A stretch of 46,278 nucleotides of DNA from assembly GCA_937872225.1 (NCBI GenBank), contig CALMRZ010000055.1, positions 1 to 46,278 of the forward strand. Direction: 5' to 3'. Source of the stretch: an uncultured Spirochaetota bacterium (GTDB taxonomy: Bacteria > Spirochaetota > UBA4802 > UBA5550). The notes under the pieces are model-generated. The model saw only the letters and a program-made list of their open reading frames with translations, was not told the DNA's origin and searched no databases. Position numbers and translations under genes: made by a program. Shown here one piece after another: positions 32,976 to 41,837 of this stretch. How positions within the stretch are numbered: position 1 is the first letter of the stretch; every line of letters starts with the position of its first letter.

Positions 32976-34213
32976 TCCCCGTGCCACAGATGAAAAGAAA
33001 ATTGTTTTACATCAATACAGCAGTGATCTCGGCCGTTTTTTTCTGCCTCGAGGCGGGTGCTTCCGCCGGACCGAAGGTGCGTCCTTCGGCGAAGCCGCTG
33101 AACCGCGTTGCCGTTATTAAGAGCAGGTATGACGATGTGGACAAGGTCCTCACGGCCTTCCGCATCCCCCATGACGTCCTGACGTACCGCGACCTGGAGG
33201 CGCCGAAAAAAATCGAGCGGTACCGTTCACTATTTGTGCCCAGCGGCGTCGATTATCCGATCGAAGAGATGCTGGACGTGTATGCCAATAATTTCAGGTT
33301 CAAGTCCGTTGCGCTCAAGCCTGATTTTTACGAGATAGACAAGGACAAGGTCGCCAAAACCCTGAGGGACTTCGTGAGGAGCGGCGGCTCGGCATATTTT
33401 TCCGGCTACACGTACGAGTTTCTGCAGAAGGGCTTTAACATGCTCGAGTACTTCAGCAATTTCCCCTACATGGGCATGCCGGCCAGGCTCGAGGCGACGG
33501 TGTTTAACGATCTCGCGCGCTTCAGCACGAAGAAGCGGATGGCCCTCTACATGGACCACCCGGGATGGATCGCCATCAAGGAAGCCCATAACGCGGAGAT
33601 TATCGCCTTCGCCACGTTTGAGACGCCCCGCGGCATGCGCTCCGGCCCGGTGAGCTTCCTCGCCCGCAGGGGCAGCGGGGAACTCCTCTATACCAGCTAT
33701 GACAGCACCGTGTTCAGCGATTTCCGGCGGTTCAACATCTACCGCATCGCCGGGGCCCATATCATGGAGAGGCTCGAGGACGAGGCGCGCCGGTGGGGTC
33801 AGGCCGTCACCGGCAGGATCGTCAATGCCATGCATGACGGTGAATACGTCGAGATGCACCGGCTGGACCTGGCTAAGGGGAACAACACGATTTACTTTTT
33901 CTCTGAGAAGGATTTTTACCAGATTGACATCGTCGACAGCCGCCAGTCGCTGATCGAGTCGCGGGACCTGCCGCAGAGGGAGCAGATGTTCACGGTGAAG
34001 TCGGCGGGCGATGATTACTGCTACATCAGGCTCTACCCGTACTCAAACGACCGCTTCGGGATGTACGGGGTCGTTTCCGCGTCGGGAAGGAGGATCATTC
34101 CCTACCTGTATTACATTCTGGCGGCCTTGGGGGCGATTGCCGCGTGCGGAATTGCCGTTGCCGTGTACCGGCTCTTTTTCACCGGGGGATATTCGGGACG
34201 CGGCCGGTTATAG
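32972..34213 (+). CDS. Exported, C-terminally anchored protein of unknown function
   Basis: 413 residues from ATG 32972, coupled to the cytidylyltransferase stop; ATG 32990 (MKRKLFYIN) is an alternative. The N-terminal signal peptide ends near GASAG. The central region has a class I glutamine-amidotransferase-like look (AVIKSRYDDVDKVL, RSLFVPSGVDYP, LRDFVRSGGSAYFSGYTYEFL), as in DUF4159/ThuA-like folds, but the catalytic Cys is not evident. The C-terminus has a transmembrane helix (YILAALGAIAACGIAVAVYRLFF) and a short basic tail. Not recognised beyond this. Confidence 0.75.
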   Translation: MIPVPQMKRKLFYINTAVISAVFFCLEAGASAGPKVRPSAKPLNRVAVIKSRYDDVDKVLTAFRIPHDVLTYRDLEAPKKIERYRSLFVPSGVDYPIEEMLDVYANNFRFKSVALKPDFYEIDKDKVAKTLRDFVRSGGSAYFSGYTYEFLQKGFNMLEYFSNFPYMGMPARLEATVFNDLARFSTKKRMALYMDHPGWIAIKEAHNAEIIAFATFETPRGMRSGPVSFLARRGSGELLYTSYDSTVFSDFRRFNIYRIAGAHIMERLEDEARRWGQAVTGRIVNAMHDGEYVEMHRLDLAKGNNTIYFFSEKDFYQIDIVDSRQSLIESRDLPQREQMFTVKSAGDDYCYIRLYPYSNDRFGMYGVVSASGRRIIPYLYYILAALGAIAACGIAVAVYRLFFTGGYSGRGRL

Positions 34214-34218
34214 GGGGC

Positions 34219-34785
34219 CTACTTCCTGCCGATTTCATCGATGAAAGCGATGAACTGCCGGTAGAATCCCTGGAACTCGTCATTTTTACGGAGCTCGCGG
34301 AGGTTCGGTTTCCTGCCGCTCATGATATCGTGCATGTGCTGCGTCAGGACGTAGAGGGGGCCGGACATCCTGTTCGTGAGACGTATGAGGTACAGGAAGA
34401 GCCCCAGGCCGAGGAGGACGCCGGTGATGATCATCACCGTGAAGAGGACCCTGTTCAGGTTCAGTATCCTCTTCAGCTGTTCCACGTTGGTGTGCATCAG
34501 CGCGATGGTTTCCATGTGCTCCTCGATGGCCCGGTCCTGGTCGCGGGATGCCGCGGTGTCCCGTTTCTGGGCGGACAACGTCATGAGCGTTTCTATGGTC
34601 TTCTTGTTTTTTTCTATCGATGCGTTGAGGTCGGTGATGGTGGCGGATATCTGCCTGTTGTTGTCGGAGGATATGATCCCCGTGACCGCTATGATGAGGA
34701 TAAAGGCTATGATAATGATCCCTATTATGCGGAAGGTCGTTTTCAGCTGGAAATTTTTATCAATGATGGTTTTGCGTCTCGTCAT
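34219..34785 (-). CDS. Two-helix membrane protein with HAMP-like domain
   Basis: 188 residues: transmembrane helix near 18-42, a coiled-coil extracytoplasmic stretch (NNRQISATITDLNASIEKNKKTIETL), a second helix near 112-135, and a HAMP-like segment (RLTNRMSGPLYVLTQHMHDIMSG, then RKNDEFQGFYRQF). It resembles the sensory front of a chemoreceptor without any signalling output domain. Such stand-alone HAMP proteins occur in spirochaetes. Function unknown. Convergent with the preceding gene. Confidence 0.75.
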   Translation of the reverse strand: MTRRKTIIDKNFQLKTTFRIIGIIIIAFILIIAVTGIISSDNNRQISATITDLNASIEKNKKTIETLMTLSAQKRDTAASRDQDRAIEEHMETIALMHTNVEQLKRILNLNRVLFTVMIITGVLLGLGLFLYLIRLTNRMSGPLYVLTQHMHDIMSGRKPNLRELRKNDEFQGFYRQFIAFIDEIGRK

Positions 34786-34973
34786 GGCTTCAACCTCACC
34801 TGTAGGATAGGGACCGCCCGGGTCGCTCCGGGGCCGGGTGGCTGTAAACCGTGAAATTTTGGGGCCCGCCGGGCCCGCCTGTCAAGCAGAAATAGTTGCG
34901 GGGCATTCCAAGAAAAGTAGTTGCATTCAGGCCTGATTGCTAAAAAAGTATTATACATATTCGGAGCCATCGC

Positions 34974-35735
34974 ATGGGAAGAGTGATATCTGTCTCCAAC
35001 CAGAAGGGAGGAGTGGGAAAAACAACGACCACGGTCAACGTCGCGGCATTTATCGCCGACAGGGGCCGTCGCGTCCTCATCATAGATATTGACCCGCAGG
35101 CCAATGCCGGATACGGCGTCGGCATAAACGCGGTCGAGAGTGAAAAGACCGTTTACGAGGTCCTTATCGGGGCGGTGCCCATCAGGGAAGCCATCATGCA
35201 GACCGGCCTCCCCAACCTGGACCTGATACCCTCGAACATCCACCTTGCCGGGGCGCAGATGGACCTCATGGACCTTGAGGGGAAGGAATTCATTCTCCGG
35301 AAGGCCATGCAGGACATCCGCGGCGAATACGATTACGTGTTCATAGACTGCCCGCCCTCCCTCGGGATACTCACGCTGAACAGCCTCGTGGCCGCGGATT
35401 CGGTCATGATCCCCCTGCAGTGCGAGTACTATGCCCTGGAGGGGCTGAGCCAGCTGCTGCGGATCATCGCCATGGTGCAGGAGAACCTGAACCGGAGCCT
35501 TTCCATCGAGGGCGTGGTCCTGACCATGTACGACTCGCGGACCAACCTGTCGCAGCAGGTCGTGTCCGACGTGCGGGAATATTTTTCCAACAAGGTCTTC
35601 AAAACGATCATACCGAGGAACGTTCGCCTCTCAGAGGCGCCCTCCTTCGGAAAACCGATCGGCCTCTACGACAGGGGAAGCATCGGCAGCGTCACGTACG
35701 AGAATTTGGCGGAAGAGGTTATACAGCATGGCTAA
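34974..35735 (+). CDS. parA: Chromosome partitioning ATPase ParA/Soj
   Basis: 253 residues. Deviant Walker A SNQKGGVGKTTTTVN, Walker A' DIDPQANAGYGVG, Walker B FIDCPPSLG, and PLQCEYYALEGLSQL are all of the Soj type. Drives segregation by a DNA-dependent ATPase cycle with ParB. Overlaps parB by 8 bp. GGAGCC upstream is only a weak ribosome site. Confidence 0.97.
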   Translation: MGRVISVSNQKGGVGKTTTTVNVAAFIADRGRRVLIIDIDPQANAGYGVGINAVESEKTVYEVLIGAVPIREAIMQTGLPNLDLIPSNIHLAGAQMDLMDLEGKEFILRKAMQDIRGEYDYVFIDCPPSLGILTLNSLVAADSVMIPLQCEYYALEGLSQLLRIIAMVQENLNRSLSIEGVVLTMYDSRTNLSQQVVSDVREYFSNKVFKTIIPRNVRLSEAPSFGKPIGLYDRGSIGSVTYENLAEEVIQHG

Positions 35736-36594
35736 GAAGGTTCTGGGCAAAGGCCTGTCAGCGATCATCACGTCATCACCAACGCCGGTGGATGCCCTGG
35801 AAAAGGGCATCGTTCAGAACGCCGAGCTCATCGTCGAGCTCGCCGTTGATTCGGTGCTGCCCAACCCGGACCAGCCCCGGACCACCTTTGACGAGCTCGA
35901 GATCAAGGGGTTGGCCGCGTCCATCCAGGCCGTTGGCCTCCTCCAGCCGATCATTGTCCGGCGTTCCGGCGACAGTTATTACGTGGTGGCCGGCGAGCGC
36001 CGCCTCAGGGCCGTCAAGCACGCCGGCATGAAGAAGATCAGGGCCATCGTCATCGAGGCCGACGAGGCGAAGAACCTGACCCTCGCCCTCATCGAGAATA
36101 TCCAGCGCACCAACCTGAATCCGATCGAGGAGGCGGAGGCGTACAAGGTCCTCATCAACCGTTTCAGCCTGAAGCAGCAGGACATCGCGGCCCAGGTCGG
36201 TAAGGACCGGGCCACCATAGCGAACCTGCTGCGGCTGCTGCAGCTTCCCGCCGAAATCCAGGAGTCGCTGTCTTCCGGCGATATCAGCATGGGCCACGCG
36301 AAGGTGCTCCTGTCCGTGAGCGGCGGCCGCCAGATGGAGCTTTTCAGGGAGATACTCAATAAATCGGTTTCGGTCCGGGCCCTGGAGCAACTGGTCCAGG
36401 AAAGCGAAAAGAAGCAGAAGCACGGCAAGAAAAAGCCGGGCAAAGACGCCCATATCAGGAAAATGGAAGAGGAGCTGGTGTCGTTCTTCGGCACCAAGGT
36501 CGAGATAAAGCATGCCTCCGGGAAAGGAAAAATCGAAATCAGCTATTATTCGCTGGATGATTTTGACCGGATCCTCGACCTGATAAAGAAATAA
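35728..36594 (+). CDS. parB: Chromosome partitioning protein ParB/Spo0J
   Basis: 288 residues: N-terminal GLSAIIT box, PNPDQPRT, the CTPase motif GERRLRAVKHAG, ALIENIQRTNLNPIEEAEAY, the central HTH LKQQDIAAQVGKDRATIANLLRLL and SLSSGDISMGHAKVLL, and a C-terminal dimerisation domain after a Lys-rich linker. Binds parS as a CTP clamp. I did not notice a TGTTTCACGTGAAACA-type parS site near by, but an exhaustive search was not possible. Confidence 0.97.
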   Translation: MAKKVLGKGLSAIITSSPTPVDALEKGIVQNAELIVELAVDSVLPNPDQPRTTFDELEIKGLAASIQAVGLLQPIIVRRSGDSYYVVAGERRLRAVKHAGMKKIRAIVIEADEAKNLTLALIENIQRTNLNPIEEAEAYKVLINRFSLKQQDIAAQVGKDRATIANLLRLLQLPAEIQESLSSGDISMGHAKVLLSVSGGRQMELFREILNKSVSVRALEQLVQESEKKQKHGKKKPGKDAHIRKMEEELVSFFGTKVEIKHASGKGKIEISYYSLDDFDRILDLIKK

Positions 36595-36602
36595 TGTTGA
36601 CG

Positions 36603-36627
36603 CCGGCGCGGTGCGCCGGTTATTTTT
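36603..36627 (+). terminator. Terminator-like hairpin after parB
   Basis: CCGGCGC/GCGCCGG stem with a GGT loop, followed by TTATTTTTG, 9 bp behind the parB stop. The next gene starts 30 bp later on the same strand, so termination may be partial. Confidence 0.75.
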
Positions 36628-36656
36628 GTGCATACAGAAACAATGGGGTTTGGGCC

Positions 36657-37205
36657 ATGAACCGTGATGATGGGGCACGGCAGTATTTCGAGAAGCTGAA
36701 AATAATAGAAAAGTTCTGCGCGGGCGACACCGAGACCGCGAAGAAGATCCTGAAGGGCGAATTCACCGATATCGTCGTCATCAAGGGAAGGTTCAAGGAC
36801 GACGAAGAAGAGAACTACGGCCTCTTCATCGTCATGATCAGCCGCATATCCCGCACCGTGGTGCTGGCGAAGTCAGTGGTGTCCCGCACCGCCTCGGTCT
36901 TTCATCACAAACCCTTCGATTCGTGGAAGGCCTTTTTCGCCAAGCTGGAAAAGGAGATCAGCGAGGCCGAGATCGACACCGAGAAGATGCAGACCATCAA
37001 CGGGGTCCTCGAGCGGCTGGCGGAGCTCAGGTTTTTCAAGAGCATTTTCGAGTGGGTCGATACCAACGATATCATGAACCTGACGGACAAGTTCCAGAAG
37101 ATCATCAACAATGTCCTTGAAATCGAAGACAGCCGCGTGGTGCTCGATTTTGAAAATATCACGTCCCTTGTCCTGTACGAGGAGCGGGGGATCAAGCCCA
37201 AATAA
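36657..37205 (+). CDS. Conserved-looking hypothetical protein after parAB
   Basis: 182 residues from ATG 36657; the open frame extends upstream to 36594 but the terminator hairpin lies there, so the later start is chosen. Soluble, alpha/beta, highly charged: FAGDTETAKKILKG-like start (CAGDTETAKKILKGEF), then DIVVIKGRFKDDEEENYGLFIVMIS and a helical C-terminus. No cysteine motif or membrane segment. Not recognised. Its place behind parAB suggests a cell-cycle or chromosome-linked role, but this is weak. Confidence 0.75.
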   Translation: MNRDDGARQYFEKLKIIEKFCAGDTETAKKILKGEFTDIVVIKGRFKDDEEENYGLFIVMISRISRTVVLAKSVVSRTASVFHHKPFDSWKAFFAKLEKEISEAEIDTEKMQTINGVLERLAELRFFKSIFEWVDTNDIMNLTDKFQKIINNVLEIEDSRVVLDFENITSLVLYEERGIKPK

Positions 37206-37221
37206 TCATCAAACCCGGTCA

Positions 37222-38337
37222 CTACCGGACCTGGAAACGGTACCTCTTGTCGACGGAGCCGCTTCTGCCGAAGTGGGCCCGCACCTCGTATATGCCCGGC
37301 GCCAGGTTCATGCCGGAAAAGGTCATCTGGCCGTTTTTGGCGCTGTAGGTCCACTGGTACGCCTGGTATCTGCCGTCGCCGTCCGCCGCCCTTGATATGT
37401 CGATCCAGCAGTTACGGTATTCCGGCATGTTCTGGTAGTACACGATGACGGAATCGGCAGTGCCGTACACGGCCTTGCCGGTCCAGATAACGGTTTGTTT
37501 CGCCGCGTCGTTTCCCGCGGGTTTATCCCGTTCCGGGGCCCCGTCGTCTTTCTTTTCCGGTTCTTTTTCCTTTTTATCCTTACGTTCCTTGTCTTTGTCG
37601 ATTTCAACGGCTTTGTCTTTGTTTTTCAGGTAGTCCTCTTCCATCCTCTTGAGGTCCTCCTCGCTTGTGCCGTCCAGGTCCTCAATGGGGGTAATCCGGG
37701 CGAAGCGGTTGAATTCCTTTTTCTCTTCTGCGTTCACCGGCCTGGTCTTGATGGAGTCCTTCACCTCGGCGGTTTTGCCGTTTTCGATGCTCCGCTCCTC
37801 ATTCGTTTCTTTGCCTTCCGCCACCATCCTGACCGCCACGGATCCGTCATTCACCGCCACAACGGATCCGTCTTTCCGGGAAGTGACGCTGAATTCGGTG
37901 CCCCGCACCGCCGCCAGGGACGTCTTGGTGTACACCTTGAAGGTCGATTCCTTGGCGAGATTATGCACCCTCGAGAACATTCTTCCCTGGTCGATATGGA
38001 ACTGCGCGTTTCCCTTGTCAAGGAAGAGGCCCATGCTCACGGTCGTGGCGGATTCGATCTTGATGACCGAGTCATCCCCGATCTGGACGACGAGCAGGGA
38101 GTCCGGTCCGGTCCTGACCACGTCGCCATGCATCAGTTCATCCTTGTGCCTGAGAATCCTGGCGGGCTCCCCGGCCCGCTCAAGGGTTACCGTGCCGATA
38201 ACGAAGGTTGCCATGGCACGGACCGCCTTTGTTTCGCCGGCATCCTTTTTGATGCATGATGAAAAAAATGCGCCGGAAAGCACCAGGGCGGTGCTGATAT
38301 ACAATGAAATTCCGCGCGTGACAGCATCAGGTTTCAT
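37222..38337 (-). CDS. FecR-domain lipoprotein with long charged linker
   Basis: 371 residues. Signal peptide ends at FFSSC (Cys28), a loose spirochaetal-type lipobox. FecR domain: ATFVIGTVTLERAGEPARILRHKDELMHGDVVRTGPDSLLVVQIGDDSVIKI, and TSLAAVRGTEFSV. A Lys/Glu/Asp-rich linker from about 230 to 290 follows (KDKERKDKKEKEPEKKDD), then a C-terminal beta domain (TVIWTGKAVYGTADSVIVYYQNMPEYRNCW) resembling an Ig-like sandwich. Same N-terminal architecture as the lipoprotein at 21050 but unrelated at the C-terminus. Likely periplasmic, perhaps wall- or envelope-associated. Confidence 0.87.
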   Translation of the reverse strand: MKPDAVTRGISLYISTALVLSGAFFSSCIKKDAGETKAVRAMATFVIGTVTLERAGEPARILRHKDELMHGDVVRTGPDSLLVVQIGDDSVIKIESATTVSMGLFLDKGNAQFHIDQGRMFSRVHNLAKESTFKVYTKTSLAAVRGTEFSVTSRKDGSVVAVNDGSVAVRMVAEGKETNEERSIENGKTAEVKDSIKTRPVNAEEKKEFNRFARITPIEDLDGTSEEDLKRMEEDYLKNKDKAVEIDKDKERKDKKEKEPEKKDDGAPERDKPAGNDAAKQTVIWTGKAVYGTADSVIVYYQNMPEYRNCWIDISRAADGDGRYQAYQWTYSAKNGQMTFSGMNLAPGIYEVRAHFGRSGSVDKRYRFQVR

Positions 38338-38675
38338 CAGGTTGCTCCTAAACTTGTGGTGATGGGGATACTGTGGGTAATGCCTGGTAAATAATCAACA
38401 TTAAATTTATTAATGCGGACAGCAGTACCCATGACATTTCCCCATGAGCCAATGATGAGGCGGTTCCATCCTGGTAAGACAACAAAAAGACCGCCTGTTC
38501 AGGCTGAAAAAATATTAGGATCTATTTTTCAATCAGTTAACGCCGGCTTGATTTGAATAAAAAAATCAGAAAAACGACAAAATAATTTGCCGATCAAAAA
38601 AAACTTAAATATCTTAAAAAGGTTTTAGATAAAAATATACACAAAGATAAAAAGCGGAAAGGATATGGAGGGTTT
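38338..38675. other. Divergent intergenic region with overlapping hairpins
   Basis: 338 bp between two divergent lipoprotein genes. AGGCGGT (38458-38464) pairs with ACCGCCT (38490-38496), and GCCTG-TT-CAGGC (38493-38504) overlaps the right arm, so the two stems exclude each other. On the minus strand the hairpin is followed by GGTCTTTTTG. The last 100 bp before the plus-strand gene are AT-rich and likely hold its promoter; GGAGG precedes its ATG. Confidence 0.5.
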
Positions 38676-39995
38676 ATGATAAGGTTTAAAGTGAGCATCC
38701 CTGCGCTCACAGTTGCTTTTTTTTCGTTAATTATTCTATTCTCTGACTGTAAAGATCTCGTCTCCTCTGAGAAAAATAATGGGAAAGCTGAATGCCTTCT
38801 CGGAAGCGCAGTTATGTATGCCGCGGCGACCGGCCTGAACGGCGGCGGGACCGGTTCTTTTGCCGGTGACGTGTTCCTGCCCTGGGAAGGCGGTTCTTCG
38901 TATTATTCAAAGTGGTCCCACGGTCCCTCGTCAGAACCGGATTACTTTCCCATCGCGGTCTGGTTGCAGTCGCCCTGCAACGCGGAAGCCTACCGTGCCA
39001 TCGGCATCAATACCTTCGTCGGTCTCTGGGAAGGGCCGACGGAAGACCAGCTTGGCCGTCTAGCCGACCGGGGGATGCCGGTCCTGTGCGCCCAGAACGC
39101 CGCGGGCCTCGGCAGCCCCAGCAATCCGGTGATCAGTGCATGGACCCACGACGACGAGCCTGATAACGCCCAGGCGGACGGACAGGGCGGGTACGGTCCG
39201 CCGATATCCACGGCATCGATTGTTGCCGGATACCAGTCAATGGTTGCCGCAGATCCAACCAGGCCGGTATTCCTGAACCTAGGGCAGGGCGTGGCCTGGG
39301 ACGGGTGGTACGGCCGCGGCGTGCGCACCGGCCATCCGGAGGACTACGCGGAGTACATCAAGGGCGCCGACATCATTTCCTATGACATCTATCCTGTCAA
39401 CTCCCGGGACACGGCAGTGAAGGACAGGCTTTGGCTCGTGGCATACGGGGTCGACCGCCTGCGCCGGTGGAGCAATTATAAAAAACCGGTATGGAACTGG
39501 ATCGAGTGCACCGACTTCAACGGCTCGGGAAGAAAGCCGACGCCGTCGGAGGTAAAGGCGGAAGTGTGGATGTCCATCATCCATGGATCCATGGGCATCG
39601 GATACTTCGTCCACGTGTTTTCTCCGACCTTCATCGAGGCCGGTCTGCTGAGCGACGCCCATATGAGCTCGGCCGTGGCGGCGATCAATGCGCAGATAAC
39701 GTCCCTGGCGCCGGTGCTGAACACACCCTCCGTCGCCAATGGCGTGACCGTGACCAGCAGCAGCGCCGATGTCCCGGTCGACGTCATGCTCAAGCGCTAC
39801 AACGGGGAGACCTATCTGTTTGCCGTGTCCATGCGGCCCGGCATCACGACGGCGACCTTTACCCTGCGGGACTTCCCGGCCGATGCCGAGGCGGAGGTCA
39901 TCGGCGAAAACCGGGTCAAGATATTCACCGATGGCGTCATGCGGGACTCCTTCACCGATTATACCGTGCATCTCTACCGCATCACCTGGAAATAG
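38676..39995 (+). CDS. Lipoprotein with glycoside-hydrolase-like (TIM-barrel) domain
   Basis: 439 residues. Signal peptide with Cys25 in LFSDC. FPIAVWLQSPCNAEAYRAIGINTFVGLWEGPT is an opening beta-alpha unit of a GH-A-like barrel, SAWTHDDEPDNAQ carries acid residues at the fourth strand, and IISYDIYPVN with KKPVWNWIECTDFNGSG carries a glutamate at a late strand. The C-terminal domain (VDVMLKRYNGETYLFAVSMRPG) is a beta-sandwich as in GH42/GH5-type enzymes. Substrate unknown; an exposed envelope glycosidase is likely. Confidence 0.7.
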   Translation: MIRFKVSIPALTVAFFSLIILFSDCKDLVSSEKNNGKAECLLGSAVMYAAATGLNGGGTGSFAGDVFLPWEGGSSYYSKWSHGPSSEPDYFPIAVWLQSPCNAEAYRAIGINTFVGLWEGPTEDQLGRLADRGMPVLCAQNAAGLGSPSNPVISAWTHDDEPDNAQADGQGGYGPPISTASIVAGYQSMVAADPTRPVFLNLGQGVAWDGWYGRGVRTGHPEDYAEYIKGADIISYDIYPVNSRDTAVKDRLWLVAYGVDRLRRWSNYKKPVWNWIECTDFNGSGRKPTPSEVKAEVWMSIIHGSMGIGYFVHVFSPTFIEAGLLSDAHMSSAVAAINAQITSLAPVLNTPSVANGVTVTSSSADVPVDVMLKRYNGETYLFAVSMRPGITTATFTLRDFPADAEAEVIGENRVKIFTDGVMRDSFTDYTVHLYRITWK

Positions 39996-40053
39996 GGGAA
40001 TCGCAGCAAACCCGCTATGATGGGGAAGGACGCCGTTCCGGTCCCTCCGTCCG

Positions 40054-40338
40054 CTACACTATTTCCTGGCATGTTGTGATGTCCATGCCCGGTTCCAGAA
40101 GGGGGAACAGTTTCTCCATTGTCTTCGGCAGGTTGGCCGAGTGGATCTTCAGGGCGTCCTTGTCCTGGTATTTTTCATAAAACAGGATCGCGTTTTCCTC
40201 CCCGCGGACCGTATGCGGGATGTAAGCAAGGCATCCCGGTTCGGATTCCTTTACCTTCGGGGCAATCTCTTTTAAAATCCCGATGGCTTCATCCATTTTT
40301 CCTTCCTTGACTTTCAGCTTGGCGATGAGCGTGATCAT
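40054..40338 (-). CDS. Antibiotic-biosynthesis-monooxygenase-like (ABM/YgiN) protein
   Basis: 94 residues: MITLIAKLKVKEGKMDEAIGIL, ESEPGCLAYIPH, ILFYEKYQDKDALKIHSANLP, the standard ABM dimer fold. Members include quinol monooxygenase YgiN, but many have no known role. GGAGAAACC precedes the ATG. No cofactor motif; the function remains open. Confidence 0.9.
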   Translation of the reverse strand: MITLIAKLKVKEGKMDEAIGILKEIAPKVKESEPGCLAYIPHTVRGEENAILFYEKYQDKDALKIHSANLPKTMEKLFPLLEPGMDITTCQEIV

Positions 40339-40395
40339 GGGTTTCTCCTTGGGTTGTTAATGTGTTAATTGTTATCGCGAGTAAAGCGAGTGTCA

Positions 40396-40521
40396 TGCCC
40401 CCCTGTCCCTCTGAGGGGCACGACGGGTATTTTGTGAGATGTTAATTATATAATTAATGCTGACAAGTAATTTAATGAACAATCTGCACTGACACATGCC
40501 CCGCTGGGGGACAGGGGGTGC
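40396..40521. repeat. Inverted pair of C-rich repeats (CCCCCTGTCCC)
   Basis: CCCCCTGTCCC at 40399-40409 and its reverse complement at 40508-40518 bound about 100 bp of AT-rich DNA. Each is part of a hairpin-like TGCCCC...GGGGCA element. A third copy lies at 41850. Confidence 0.7.
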
Positions 40522-40577
40522 TCGGATTGGTGTTTATCCTGAACCTGTCGCGGATTCCTCGCAACGACACGATACTA

Positions 40578-41837
40578 TCACAGCGCCTCTGCCGCGGCCA
40601 GGCCGGCGCAGTATCCGGTGCTCCAGCAGATCTGGAGGTTGTAGCCGCCGGTGGGGCCGTCGATATCGATTATCTCGCCGGCGAAATAAAGATTGTCGAT
40701 GATGCGTGACCGCATGGTGCGCATGTCGATCTCGTCGAGGGAAATGCCGCCGGCCGTGATGATGGCCTTGTCAAAGCCCTCGATGCCGGCGACCGTGGCG
40801 CGCAGGTCTTTCAGGAGATGGACGAGCTTCGTCCGCTCCTCCCGCGTGATGTGGCTCACGGTTTTCTGCGGGTCAATACCGGATAACCGCACGATGACCG
40901 GAATGAGGGACGCCGGAAGAAGCCGGCCCAGGCTGTTCTTGAAAAGGCGCGTGGGGTTTTCCCCGAAGTCCCGTCGGACCCGCTCGTCCAGGGCCTTGCG
41001 GTCCAGGGCCGGCTTCAGGTCGATGGAGAGCTTCAGGCGGGCGGGGAGGAGCTCGCCGACGGTCCGGCTCAAGTCTATGATAACGGGGCCGCTCATGCCG
41101 TTCGACGTGAACAGGGCCTCGCCGAATTCCTCGCCGGCTGTCCTGCCGTCATGGATAAGCCGCACCGTCACGTTGCGGAGGCTCAGGCCCTCGAGCTCGC
41201 CTGTCCACTTTTCCTTGAGGATGACCGGCACCAGGGAGGGCCGCGGTTTGACCACCGTGTGGCCCAGGTCCCGGCAGAACTCGAGACCGGCGCCGGTGGA
41301 GCCGGTCGCCGGATAGCTGAGGCCCCCGGTGCAGAGGATGATCTGCCGCGCCTCAATGTCGCCGTCGCCGGTGGTGATCCTCGTCACATGGCTGTTTTCC
41401 CGTGCCAGGCCAAGGACCTCGCGGCCGTACAGGACGCGCACGCCGTGTTCCTTTATATACTCCTGGAGGACCCGGAGTACGTCCGCGGCGCTGTCGGACT
41501 CCGGGAAGACGCGGTTCCCCCGCTCGACCTTGACCGGGCATCCGCGGCCCGTGAAAAAGCTCATGGCGTCATCGACGCTGAAGGCGTGGAGCAGTGAATG
41601 AAGGTACCGACCCTTCTTTCCGAATTGTTCGAGAAAACCGCGGACATCCGGCGCGGCGTTGGTAATGTTGCACCGTCCCTTGCCGGTGATGAGAAGTTTC
41701 CTTCCCGGCCGGCGGTTTTTCTCGATGAGGATAACATCTGCCCCGTTGGCCGCGGCGGTGCCGGCCGCCATCATGCCCGCCGGGCCCCCGCCGATCACGG
41801 CTATGTCGCAGGTCATGGAATCCATGGATTCATTCAT
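40578..41837 (-). CDS. HI0933/BaiN-family FAD-dependent oxidoreductase
   Basis: 419 residues from ATG 41837; MTCDIAV at 41816 is another start, while an ATG at 41873 would read through the repeat and is rejected. FAD motif DIAVIGGGPAGMMAAGTAA, GRKLLITGKGRCNITN, LCTGGLSYPATGSTG, and the C-terminal LYFAGEIIDIDGPTGGYNLQICWSTGYCAG are signature segments of the HI0933 family (YhiN/BaiN). Reported members reduce bile-acid intermediates or act on unknown substrates; here unknown. The gene is flanked by inverted C-rich repeats at 40497 and 41848. Confidence 0.9.
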   Translation of the reverse strand: MNESMDSMTCDIAVIGGGPAGMMAAGTAAANGADVILIEKNRRPGRKLLITGKGRCNITNAAPDVRGFLEQFGKKGRYLHSLLHAFSVDDAMSFFTGRGCPVKVERGNRVFPESDSAADVLRVLQEYIKEHGVRVLYGREVLGLARENSHVTRITTGDGDIEARQIILCTGGLSYPATGSTGAGLEFCRDLGHTVVKPRPSLVPVILKEKWTGELEGLSLRNVTVRLIHDGRTAGEEFGEALFTSNGMSGPVIIDLSRTVGELLPARLKLSIDLKPALDRKALDERVRRDFGENPTRLFKNSLGRLLPASLIPVIVRLSGIDPQKTVSHITREERTKLVHLLKDLRATVAGIEGFDKAIITAGGISLDEIDMRTMRSRIIDNLYFAGEIIDIDGPTGGYNLQICWSTGYCAGLAAAEAL

